Part shown: positions 1-6,176 of the stretch, piece after piece
Position numbering within the stretch: the first letter of the stretch is position 1
Layout: each line of letters begins with the position of its first letter
Origin: Spirochaetaceae bacterium
GTDB taxonomy: Bacteria; Spirochaetota; Spirochaetia; Treponematales; Breznakiellaceae
Direction of reading: 5' to 3'
Length of the DNA stretch: 15,624 nt
NCBI GenBank assembly: GCA_031265025.1
Contig: JAISDF010000228.1
Span: 1-15,624, forward strand
Position numbers and translations under genes: made by a program
The notes under the pieces: model-generated
Seen by the model: the letters and a program-made list of their open reading frames with translations, nothing else
Database searches by the model: none
Told to the model about the DNA's origin: nothing

Positions 1-145
1 TCCGCCGCCGCCCGCAGGATTGGAGCAGGACGCGATACAGAGGCTTACGGCTATAATGATTGGTAAAAGAAGAAAACTACTTAACAGATGACGGGGGGGG
101 GGGGGGGGTAAAATAGAAACTTACCCCAAAACTTTTATTTTTCAT
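1..145 (-). CDS. Putative phase-variable lipoprotein, 5' end only, currently out of frame
   Basis: This is the 5' part of a minus-strand gene that leaves the window at position 1. The ATG at 145-143 has a good ribosome binding site (AAAAGGAG, 161-154) eight bases upstream. It encodes MKNKSFGVSFYF and then enters a run of 16 C on the minus strand (G at 93-108). Past the run, one frame is open to the window edge and encodes a hydrophobic segment (LLLPIIIAVSLCIA) followed by Ser-Cys and SNPAGGGG, a typical spirochaetal lipoprotein signal and Gly-rich tether. With 16 C the ATG frame instead meets TAG five codons later. A run of 15 or 18 C would join the ATG to the lipoprotein frame, and the third frame stops at once with TAA. 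No ATG, GTG or TTG lies between the run and the cysteine. I infer a phase-off lipoprotein; a miscounted homopolymer is the alternative. The mature protein is outside the window. Confidence 0.72.
93..108. repeat. Homopolymer tract of 16 G (C on the coding minus strand)
   Basis: An uninterrupted run of 16 G lies between the start codon and signal peptide of the minus-strand lipoprotein gene. Runs of this length slip readily in replication, and poly-G tracts are known contingency loci in treponemes. The tract length decides the reading frame of the gene. It is also the kind of sequence that assemblers miscount, so the exact number is uncertain. Confidence 0.9.
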
Positions 146-180
146 AATGAACACTCCTTTTGCAATACGGTTTGTCCGGG

Positions 181-198
181 CCCCAGGGCCCGCTGGGG
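181..198 (-). other. GC-rich hairpin at the 5' end of the lipoprotein leader
   Basis: CCCCAG (181-186) and CTGGGG (193-198) form a perfect 6-bp stem with a 6-base GC-rich loop. The stem sits at the predicted transcript start. It may stabilise the mRNA end; no function can be shown from sequence alone. Confidence 0.35.
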
Positions 199-201
199 AC
201 T

Positions 202-231
202 ACTATACCACGGTTACGCGCATATTGGCAA
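202..231 (-). promoter_or_regulatory. Promoter of the phase-variable lipoprotein gene
   Basis: On the minus strand, TTGCCA (231-226) and TATAGT (207-202) are 18 bases apart and match sigma-70 hexamers at five of six positions each. Transcription would begin near 195. This leaves a leader of about 50 bases, holding the 181-198 hairpin and then the ribosome binding site at 161-154. Confidence 0.5.
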
Positions 232-247
232 GTTTATTATTCTTTTT

Positions 248-412
248 TTATAAAGCGGCGCTTATTTTTTCCCGGACCAGTTTACCGATGACCTGCGCGG
301 GTGTTTCGTTGGCGGCCTCCGCGCGGGACAAAATATAATTTGCGGTAACGTTGTCCGGAACATCGAGCAGGGCGCGTTGCCGGGCAAACACGCCGGGCTT
401 TGAGAAATCAAC
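248..412 (-). pseudogene. Remnant of a small ribbon-helix-helix-like protein gene
   Basis: The minus strand is open here and ends with TAA at 250-248. The peptide looks like a genuine protein C-terminus: it includes RALLDVPDNVTANYILSRAE and then ETPAQVIGKLVREKISAAL, a strand-then-two-helices pattern with an amphipathic end. That resembles a ribbon-helix-helix antitoxin, but I do not recognise the family. Going upstream, the frame runs into a GC-rich stem-loop element (417-473), becomes low-complexity Pro/Arg, and stops at 478-476. No ATG with a ribosome binding site precedes it; a GTG at 391-389 is the only nearby start and has no Shine-Dalgarno sequence. I interpret it as a gene whose 5' end was replaced by the element. 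The same-strand lipoprotein gene lies downstream, with its promoter starting 17 bases after this stop. Confidence 0.42.
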
Positions 413-416
413 CTTC

Positions 417-473
417 CCCGGCCCCACGAGGGGGGTAGGCGCAGACTTTAGGCTGCGCCGTAGGGGGGCCGGG
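417..473. repeat. GC-rich nested stem-loop element, probably a dispersed intergenic repeat
   Basis: CCCGGCCCC (417-425) pairs perfectly with GGGGCCGGG (465-473). Inside, GGCGCAG (438-444) pairs with CTGCGCC (453-459). The two nested stems give a compact hairpin. Its base composition differs sharply from the AT-rich flank at about 520-760, and it interrupts the remnant reading frame at 248-412. Nothing here encodes a transposase, so it would be a REP- or MITE-like element if mobile. Only one copy is visible. Confidence 0.5.
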
Positions 474-558
474 AGCTAAAGTCCTCTGACGTGGCGGCAG
501 TGTGGAAACAGGCCCCCCTCTTTTCTCTTCTTACTTTTTATCTTTTTCTCCTTTAATT

Positions 559-573
559 GACCGCATAGCGGTC
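559..573. other. Short perfect inverted repeat GACCGC-ATA-GCGGTC
   Basis: A perfect 6-bp stem with a 3-base loop in the intergenic stretch. On the minus strand the loop supplies an ATG, and an orphan AAAGGAG (554-548) follows it. The tiny frame from this ATG ends after 11 codons, so I do not call a gene. Confidence 0.3.
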
Positions 574-707
574 TTCCTTGCGATTCGCGGTAAATCTTCT
601 GCATCTGGCGGACAGGCCGCCCTATCAGAGGGGCAAAAACTCGAAAATAATCCAAAAAAGGTAAAAATTCTACCAGAATAAGAAGCGGAACGGTCTTAGA
701 TTATAAA

Positions 708-737
708 GCAAGAGGAAAGCAAGTCTCTTGCCTTTCC
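708..737. other. Overlapping inverted repeats
   Basis: GCAAGAG (708-714) pairs with CTCTTGC (725-731). GGAAAGCAAG (714-723) can instead pair with CTTGCCTTTCC (727-737) with one bulged base. The two pairings exclude each other. The stretch around it (480-760) holds no gene that I can support. Confidence 0.3.
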
Positions 738-760
738 GTTATGAAAAAATAGATGTGGGG

Positions 761-981
761 TTTTCAAAATCTTTTGGGTTTTGAAAAGGGTTCTTGCGTG
801 AGCTTGTCCCGAAATCAATCGGGTTTTGGGGCAAGCTCTTGGAAAACCGGTAAAAAGCCCGGTTTTCCGTCAAATCTAAGGTTGTGGTTTCAAAATCTGA
901 TATTTTGAAACCGCCTTGAGTTAAAAAAAATTTAAAAAAGGAGCCAGTTTCAAAATTCGAGCGGGTTTTGAAACTGGCTCC
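761..981. repeat. Array of five long inverted repeats upstream of dinG
   Basis: Five hairpins follow one another: TTTTCAAAA/TTTTGAAAA (761-769, 779-787); GAGCTTG/CAAGCTC (800-806, 832-838) enclosing CCCGA/TCGGG (808-812, 819-823); GGAAAACCGG/CCGGTTTTCC (841-850, 859-868); an 11-bp stem (886-896, 902-912); and a 16-bp stem (940-955, 966-981). All stems are perfect. The first, fourth and fifth share the core TTTCAAAA/TTTTGAAA, suggesting diverged copies of one unit. No open frame of note crosses the array. It resembles a clustered REP/BIME-type repeat; only a genome scan could show whether copies exist elsewhere. Confidence 0.65.
923..981 (-). terminator. Intrinsic terminator-like hairpin reading on the minus strand
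   Basis: Read on the minus strand, the 16-bp stem (981-966 with 955-940, loop of 10) is followed directly by T6, AAA and T8 (939-923). This is the standard layout of a Rho-independent terminator. On the plus strand no T run follows. No minus-strand gene lies directly upstream of it, so it would stop antisense transcription coming out of dinG. Confidence 0.5.
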
Positions 982-1041
982 ACCGCGTTATCTCTGTTCA
1001 TCTTGGAAAAATAAAGAAAGCGTAGTATTCTCTGGACCTGT

Positions 1042-3501
1042 ATGCTGGCGGGAGAGCGTTTTTCAGAAGAAGCGGCACGGTTCCTCAGGGCGGAAATTGA
1101 CGATGCCGGCGGGAACGAGGTCTTTGCCCTTGGCTGGCTTGATGAGCGGGGCAAGGTTGTCCGTCTGGAGACTCAGGCGCGGGGCAACGAGGATTCGGTT
1201 CCCGCCCTGCTGGGCCGTACAGGAGAGGACCTTCCCGATGTCTTTATCCACAATCACCCGTCGGGTTTTCTTACTCCAAGCGATAATGATCTTGTAATCG
1301 CGTCCGGGGCCGCTGAGGACGGTATGGGCGCTTATATCGTGGATAACGCGGTAAGCAAGGTCTATGTTATTGCCGAGGCCCTGCGCAAAAAGCCCAGGGT
1401 TTTTCTTGATTCCGATGCCATGACGGCGGCCCTTGAAAGCGGCGGTTCTGTCGCGGGTCGCCTGAAGTCCTACGAAGTCAGGCCGAGCCAGCTTGACCTT
1501 ATGCGGCTCATTGTCCGGGCCTTTAACGAGGATGCCCTTGCCGCGGCCGAAGCGGGGACCGGGGTAGGAAAGTCCTTTGCCTATCTGATTCCCGCGCTGA
1601 GTTTCGCCCTGGCAAACAGTGAGCGCGTCGTGATTTCCACCGCCACGATAAATCTCCAGGAACAGCTTTACAACAAGGATATTCCCCTGGTCAATTCGGC
1701 CTTGGGTGAAAAGGTCAAGGCTGTTCTTGTCAAGGGCAGGGCCAATTATCTATGCCTCAGGCGGCTTCATGACGCGCTTGCCGAGGCGTCAATTCCTTCT
1801 TTGGGTTTTGACGAGGGGGAATTTGAGGAACTTAAAGCCATTACCGCCTGGGCCGACGCCACCGGGACGGGAAGCCGTTCCGATCTTTCCTTTATGCCCC
1901 GTGACGCGGTCTGGTCCAGAGTCTGTTCCGAAGGGGACCTCTGCCTGGGCATGCGCTGTCCCCGGCGTGAAAGCTGCTTTTTTATGGCCCTGAGAAGGGA
2001 AACAGCCGACGCCCGTATCCTCGTTGTAAACCACCATCTCCTTTTCGCGGACCTGGCGGCCAGGCATGAGGGCGCGGGCTATGATAACACGGCGGTTCTT
2101 CCTCCCTACAGGCGCGTCATCATTGACGAGGCCCATACGGCCGAAGGCGCGGCTACTTCTTTCTTCTCAAAGGAATTCAGCCGCCTGGGTATATACCGCC
2201 TGGCAGGGCGGCTCTACCGGAGAAAGGGCGCCCAGGTTGCCGGCCTTCTGGTGCGTATCGCCTCGTTAAGCGAAAACCATGACAGGCTTGACGACGCCGC
2301 CGATCTGGTGCGGCAGCTTCGCTCCGATACCGACGCCCTTGACGAGGCCGCCCTGGAACTGTGCCGGGAGGAGGGCGTCTTTCGCCTTACGCCGCAAAGA
2401 CGGGAGCTTGTTTCTCCGTTGCTCCTCCCCCGCGTTGACGAGCTCAAAAAAACCGCCGGCGCCCTGGTCAGGACTGCTTCTGATATTCTTGAAGGCGTTC
2501 CCCAGGCGGACAGGGACGAAGGTTCCGTGTGGGAATTAAAGGGCGTACTCCGTCGTCTTGAGGCCATAGGGCTTACTGCTTCCCTTTTTCTTGAATATCA
2601 GGACCACCCCGACCAGGTGATGTGGCTGGAATGTCAGAAGGGGAAGGGCCGGGAAGACTGGGCGCGGTTTACGGTTACGCCCCTTGATGTTTCCCGGGAA
2701 CTTTCCGACGCCCTGTTCAGACCCAACAAGACGGTGATCTGCGTCTCGGCGACCCTGACCATAGCCGGCGGCGCGTCCTTCGCGTACTGGATGAACCGCA
2801 CCGGTTTTTCCCTTGATGAGGAAAGGACCATGCTCCGGGGGGAATTTCCCTCTCCGTTCCCGTACCGGAAATCGGTGCTCCTCGCGGTTCCCCAGGACAG
2901 CCCCCTGCCTGACCAGAGTCTCTACCGGGACTTTGTGGACAGGGCAGTAGGAAAACTCATCGAAATTTCAGGCGGTGGAGCCCTGGTGCTCTTTACCTCC
3001 TATGAGGCCCTGCGCAGCGCCTATACGGCCTCGGCGGATGCCCTGGAAAAGCAGGGCATACACTGCCTTAAACAGGGCGATGACGACCGGAGCCGCCTTT
3101 TGTCCCGCTTTCTTGATGATGAGTCCAGCGTTCTTTTCGCAACCGATTCCTTTTGGGAAGGCGTTGACGCGCCGGGAGATACCCTGCGCCTGGTGATACT
3201 GTGCCGGCTTCCCTTCCGAAGCCCCAGCGACCCGGTCTTTGAGGCCCGTTCGGAAGCCCTGGAAAAGCAGGGGGCCAATCCTTTTATGGAACTTTCCCTT
3301 CCCGAGGCGGTGATGAAATTCAAGCAGGGTTTCGGGAGACTCATGCGCCGTTCTTCCGACCGGGGCGTTGTGGCGGTGCTTGACGGCCGGCTGCTCCACA
3401 AGCGTTACGGCCGGATTTTTCTCGGCTCCCTGCCCGAAACACGCACCTGCTTCGGCGGCTTTGAGGCAATACTCAGGGAAAGCGAAAATTTTCTCTATTA
3501 A
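1042..3501 (+). CDS. dinG: DinG/XPD-family Fe-S helicase fused to a RadC-like JAMM domain
   Basis: This 819-residue protein is a superfamily 2 helicase with an unusual front end. Residues about 1-115 form a RadC-like JAMM domain with the complete metal site: Glu26 in NEVF, His70 and His72 in HNHPSG, Ser80 and Asp83. The helicase part has a Walker A motif (EAGTGVGKS, 170-178), a DEAH box (362-365), an SFWEGVD motif V and a QGFGRLMR motif VI (762-769). Cys238, Cys301, Cys306 and Cys312 have the spacing of the DinG/XPD 4Fe-4S cluster. The role would be 5'-3' DNA unwinding in repair or in clearing R-loops; the JAMM domain could be a peptidase, but its target is unknown. Many Firmicute DinG proteins carry a DnaQ-like exonuclease in this place. 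An in-frame stop at 1012-1014 and no other usual start codon fix ATG 1042; no Shine-Dalgarno sequence precedes it. The gene ends with tandem TAA stops. Confidence 0.9.
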   Translation: MLAGERFSEEAARFLRAEIDDAGGNEVFALGWLDERGKVVRLETQARGNEDSVPALLGRTGEDLPDVFIHNHPSGFLTPSDNDLVIASGAAEDGMGAYIVDNAVSKVYVIAEALRKKPRVFLDSDAMTAALESGGSVAGRLKSYEVRPSQLDLMRLIVRAFNEDALAAAEAGTGVGKSFAYLIPALSFALANSERVVISTATINLQEQLYNKDIPLVNSALGEKVKAVLVKGRANYLCLRRLHDALAEASIPSLGFDEGEFEELKAITAWADATGTGSRSDLSFMPRDAVWSRVCSEGDLCLGMRCPRRESCFFMALRRETADARILVVNHHLLFADLAARHEGAGYDNTAVLPPYRRVIIDEAHTAEGAATSFFSKEFSRLGIYRLAGRLYRRKGAQVAGLLVRIASLSENHDRLDDAADLVRQLRSDTDALDEAALELCREEGVFRLTPQRRELVSPLLLPRVDELKKTAGALVRTASDILEGVPQADRDEGSVWELKGVLRRLEAIGLTASLFLEYQDHPDQVMWLECQKGKGREDWARFTVTPLDVSRELSDALFRPNKTVICVSATLTIAGGASFAYWMNRTGFSLDEERTMLRGEFPSPFPYRKSVLLAVPQDSPLPDQSLYRDFVDRAVGKLIEISGGGALVLFTSYEALRSAYTASADALEKQGIHCLKQGDDDRSRLLSRFLDDESSVLFATDSFWEGVDAPGDTLRLVILCRLPFRSPSDPVFEARSEALEKQGANPFMELSLPEAVMKFKQGFGRLMRRSSDRGVVAVLDGRLLHKRYGRIFLGSLPETRTCFGGFEAILRESENFLY

Positions 3502-3526
3502 TAAGGCTGGCTAAGACCGGCGCGCG

Positions 3527-5005
3527 TCATCCGTCGCTGTCGAAAACCGTGCCGCCCAGTTCGGCGTTTTGCGGGTCTATGGAAGCGCGGTACTCTTCGG
3601 CGGCTTCCTTTTCCCGCTTAAGTTCGGTAAAGGTATAACAGGTTTCCCCTCGCTCATCGACGCTTACGTCAACGCCCGAATAGCTTCCCAGTTCCTTAAT
3701 GACGCGGTCCCGGTCTCTTTCGCTGTCGCCGGAGCCGACGCCGGAACCGGAGCCGATGTCGCGCTCCCTCACCAGGAGGGGGTTTTCCCAGATCAGGCGG
3801 TAGCCTTCTTTCCTGAAATTTTCAAATTGAATTTTTTTGTTTTCTTTTTTGTTGTACAGGGCTCTCAGGCAGGGAATGAGCCAGAAAAACAGCGAGAAGG
3901 CGACGGGCGCCATGCCGAGACCCGCGCCGATAAGGGGAAGGGGATTGGCCGCCATCTGTCCCAAAAACGTGAAGGTTACGCCGTAGAGTCCGTGGGCCGC
4001 GGCCTGGGCCGTGGTGTATAGCATTCCCACCGTAAGGGATTTGAAAAGGAAATAACTCCCAAAGGCAAGGTTTATGCCGTTTACCAGGGCGAACAGGGCG
4101 TTTGCTTTTTTCGGGTTTGACGAAAAGGTCCTTAACGCCCTGCGGGGCGGCGAAAAACCGGAGGGAACGGCGCTGTTCCGCAAGAGGAGCCTGTCAAAGC
4201 GGAATACCAGGGTTCCTTCGGCGCTCACCTCGGGGCTTCCCGAAAATTCAACACAGTAGGCGCTTATGTCCCTCTGGGCGTCGGAAGGGTTTTTTCCGGT
4301 GAGGGTCATGAATTCACCCAGGGTAATGACGCCCCTGTGGGCCTGTATATAGGCTATGACCGCCTTTTTTTCCCGCTCCGTCCAGCCGGCATTGGGGTCG
4401 CCGTCGCCGAACACAAAGGAAAAAACCGCCTGGTACACCGGCTTTTTCCCCCCGGAAACGCGGCTTCCCCGCTGATACGCGCGGCCCCGGTAGCCTGAGC
4501 GGTAGGGGCCTTCAACAAGTCCCGAATAGAACCACATGCGCATGAGAAGGGTGATTATCGAAAGATCAAGGTGAACGCCGCCCCTGTCCCGGTCCGATGA
4601 ACGGTTGCGGGACGCGCTTATCGAAATAAAGACTGTAAGGAGGGTAAGGGCCGCAAAGAGGGTAAAATAACCTATCAGCATGACCATGATCCATACCTTG
4701 AAGAGCCATGTCCCCGCCGTCCTGAGGGCTCCGGCGCATGTTCTCCCTGCCCGGCGCAGGCTGACACCGAGGCCCCGGTACCTGCTGGTAAAGCCCCGTG
4801 GAAACGAATAGAGAATTTCGCCTGACCCGGTAACTTCAAGCCTGCCCGAGAATTCATCGGCGGCCGTGTTGACAAGCTCCCGAACCGTTTCCAGGGGAAG
4901 GGCTGTTTCAGATGAGAGATCGGCGACGGTAGCCCTTCCGTGTTTTTGGCGCAGGGCGCTTACCAGTTTCCGGTAAGCCCTTTGTTCCTGTACCCTGGCA
5001 GTCAT
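3527..5005 (-). CDS. Membrane protein with three winged-helix-like repeats; function unknown
   Basis: I do not recognise this 492-residue protein. Three segments look related: residues 9-69, 208-272 and, more degraded, 397-461. Each has two or three helices, then a strand pair ending in a pattern like SG..EV...G...Y.F (ILYSF, LVFRF, CYTF), as in winged-helix domains. Between them lie hydrophobic stretches: about 102-131 as one or two membrane segments, a weaker one near 148-163, and about 301-383 as several segments. A Gly/Ser/Asp/Arg-rich insert (416-433) interrupts the third unit. The soluble units would therefore alternate with membrane anchors. The gene follows the Rrf2 regulator on the same strand with five bases between stop and start, so the two are almost certainly co-transcribed. 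Its 3' end faces that of dinG. A membrane-tethered regulator or scaffold is a guess. Confidence 0.82.
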   Translation of the reverse strand: MTARVQEQRAYRKLVSALRQKHGRATVADLSSETALPLETVRELVNTAADEFSGRLEVTGSGEILYSFPRGFTSRYRGLGVSLRRAGRTCAGALRTAGTWLFKVWIMVMLIGYFTLFAALTLLTVFISISASRNRSSDRDRGGVHLDLSIITLLMRMWFYSGLVEGPYRSGYRGRAYQRGSRVSGGKKPVYQAVFSFVFGDGDPNAGWTEREKKAVIAYIQAHRGVITLGEFMTLTGKNPSDAQRDISAYCVEFSGSPEVSAEGTLVFRFDRLLLRNSAVPSGFSPPRRALRTFSSNPKKANALFALVNGINLAFGSYFLFKSLTVGMLYTTAQAAAHGLYGVTFTFLGQMAANPLPLIGAGLGMAPVAFSLFFWLIPCLRALYNKKENKKIQFENFRKEGYRLIWENPLLVRERDIGSGSGVGSGDSERDRDRVIKELGSYSGVDVSVDERGETCYTFTELKREKEAAEEYRASIDPQNAELGGTVFDSDG

Positions 5006-5010
5006 GGACC

Positions 5011-5454
5011 CTATACCCGGACCGTTGCCTGGGCTTCGGCGGGGATTTGCTGGTTTTCGAGTATTGATTCCAGGGTAATCGTTCCCAGGTAGTTGTTAAC
5101 AAGGTTTGACACTTCGACAAGTATGGGATGGGAAAGGCAGTACGATTTTCGCGGGCAGTCAGGGGCGTTCTTTTTGCAGAAGGTGCACGCCAGGTTTTCT
5201 CCTGCCGCGTCAAGTATATTCTTGATGGTCAGGCTCCCCAGGGGCTGGGCCAGATAGAAGCCCCCGCCCGGACCCCGGACCGAACTGACTATGCCGGCCT
5301 TCCTGAGCTTGAAAAAAATCTGCTCAAGGAAAACCGGTGAAATATCCTCCAGTTCGGACAGGCTGTTAATGGATACCGGGGACCCGTCGTTTCCCATACG
5401 GGCCATGGCCAGAATCGCTCTCAGGGCATAACGGCCCCGGGTCGTAATTCTCAT
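5011..5454 (-). CDS. Rrf2/IscR-family transcriptional regulator
   Basis: A 147-residue Rrf2-type winged-helix regulator. The N-terminus (MRITTRGRYALRAIL) and the segment from about 28 to 69, including LEQIFFKLRKAGIVSSVRG and PGGGFYLA, match the family's DNA-binding domain. Cys93, Cys100 and Cys106, with Cys90 and His109 nearby, sit where IscR and NsrR hold an Fe-S cluster, though the 93-100 gap is one residue longer than in IscR. It is therefore probably a redox, iron or nitric-oxide sensor. AAGGGG (5470-5465) lies ten bases before the ATG. It leads an operon with the membrane protein downstream, and its promoter abuts the divergent promoter of the zinc-ribbon/rpsT operon. The regulon cannot be told from sequence; a specific isc or nsr name would be premature. 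Confidence 0.9.
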   Translation of the reverse strand: MRITTRGRYALRAILAMARMGNDGSPVSINSLSELEDISPVFLEQIFFKLRKAGIVSSVRGPGGGFYLAQPLGSLTIKNILDAAGENLACTFCKKNAPDCPRKSYCLSHPILVEVSNLVNNYLGTITLESILENQQIPAEAQATVRV

Positions 5455-5491
5455 AGTGTTTCATCCCCTTTCGCGCTAAGTCAGGATACCC

Positions 5492-5520
5492 ATAATATAC
5501 TCCATGCGGCCCAGGCGCAA
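5492..5520 (-). promoter_or_regulatory. Promoter of the Rrf2-regulator operon
   Basis: On the minus strand, TTGCGC (5520-5515) and TATTAT (5497-5492) are 17 bases apart. The AT-rich -10 region (CCATAATATACTCCATG, plus strand) would suit an Rrf2-type operator, which suggests but does not show autoregulation. Confidence 0.55.
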
Positions 5521-5526
5521 GGGCCG

Positions 5527-5555
5527 TTGACAGCGGGGTCAGCTTGTAGTATCTT
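5527..5555 (+). promoter_or_regulatory. Promoter of the zinc-ribbon/rpsT operon
   Basis: A consensus TTGACA (5527-5532) is followed after exactly 17 bases by TATCTT (5550-5555). Its -35 box begins only seven bases from the end of the -35 box of the divergent Rrf2 promoter, so one bound regulator could affect both directions. Confidence 0.6.
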
Positions 5556-5643
5556 ATGGGGAGTCAGAAGCCCTTTTGCGGGTTTTGAGCTTTTCCGGGA
5601 AACTTGTTCAGTCCGGCAATTTCATATCTTCAAGGAGCAAATC

Positions 5644-5814
5644 ATGGCCCAGGTCAGTAAAAATGCCCGTACCGCAAGCACGACACAGAAATTCTTCTGT
5701 TCCTGCGGCGGGGAAGTCAAAATGAAGACCCTTTTTGAAAACGGCAAAATAAAGAATGTCGCCGAGTGCGAAAAATGCAGGCGCACGGAGCGGCGTCCTT
5801 CGGATTTCAAATAA
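5644..5814 (+). CDS. 56-residue zinc-ribbon protein
   Basis: A small basic protein with two paired cysteine knuckles, Cys19-Ser-Cys21-Gly-Gly and Cys42-Glu-Lys-Cys45, separated by 20 residues. This is a zinc-ribbon layout. It has the size of ribosomal protein L33 or a ribosome-associated factor, but the sequence does not look like L33 to me, so no family is assigned. The ATG at 5644 has AAGGAG six bases upstream; the frame is also open back to 5527 but without a convincing start. It is the first gene after a strong promoter and precedes rpsT by 45 bases, which hints at a translation-linked role. Confidence 0.75.
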   Translation: MAQVSKNARTASTTQKFFCSCGGEVKMKTLFENGKIKNVAECEKCRRTERRPSDFK

Positions 5815-5859
5815 GGCTGCGCATTTCTCAAAGAATTTATATGCAATGGAGGTTATCCT

Positions 5860-6135
5860 TTGGCAAAAAAATACAGCTCGGCTGAAAAACGCCATCGCCA
5901 GAGCGAAGAGCGGCGGCTCAGAAACAAGTCGGTAAAGAGTTCGGTTCGTACCAGTGTCAAGAAATTTGTTTACCTGGCCCAGAAAAAGGAAACGGTTGAG
6001 GCGGAAGCGGCTCTCAAGGACATGATTCGGGGGCTTGACTGCGCGGCCCGTAAGGGGATCATCAAGAAAAACGCCGCCGCCCGGAAAAAATCAAGGATGC
6101 AGCGTCTGTACAATTCCCTCAAAACCGCCCGGTAA
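5860..6135 (+). CDS. rpsT: 30S ribosomal protein S20
   Basis: A 91-residue, very basic helical protein with the S20 signature: an N-terminal AKKYSSAEKRHRQSEERRLR segment, a KSSVRTSVKKF helix and a C-terminal GIIKKNAAARKKSRM. It binds 16S rRNA early in 30S assembly. Its start codon is TTG, fixed by GGAGG (5848-5852) seven bases upstream; starting on TTG is common for S20 genes and is linked in E. coli to autogenous control. It lies between the zinc-ribbon gene and the HU-like gene on the same strand. Confidence 0.96.
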   Translation: MAKKYSSAEKRHRQSEERRLRNKSVKSSVRTSVKKFVYLAQKKETVEAEAALKDMIRGLDCAARKGIIKKNAAARKKSRMQRLYNSLKTAR

Positions 6136-6139
6136 TCGT

Positions 6140-6157
6140 ATACTGTCCATACGGTAT
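6140..6157 (+). other. Weak hairpin between rpsT and the HU-like gene
   Basis: ATACTGT (6140-6146) can pair with ACGGTAT (6151-6157) with one G-T pair and a 4-base loop. No T run follows, so it is a poor terminator candidate. It could act as a processing or attenuation site. Confidence 0.2.
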
Positions 6158-6176
6158 GTGATGGTATGAGGGAATA

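Noticed and set aside
2..91. Plus-strand frame ending at TGA 89-91 that could be the C-terminus of a protein
   Set aside because: The minus strand of the same bases encodes a clear lipoprotein signal with an upstream start and ribosome binding site, which explains the sequence better.
147..338. Plus-strand open frame of 63 codons
   Set aside because: No ribosome binding site; it overlaps the minus-strand leader, promoter and gene remnant, and its composition is not protein-like.
533..566. Minus-strand 11-codon frame next to the orphan AAAGGAG
   Set aside because: Too short, and the AAAGGAG lies inside it rather than before its start.
761..981. Inverted-repeat array as a CRISPR array
   Set aside because: The units differ in length and sequence, spacers are not of constant size, and no cas gene is present.
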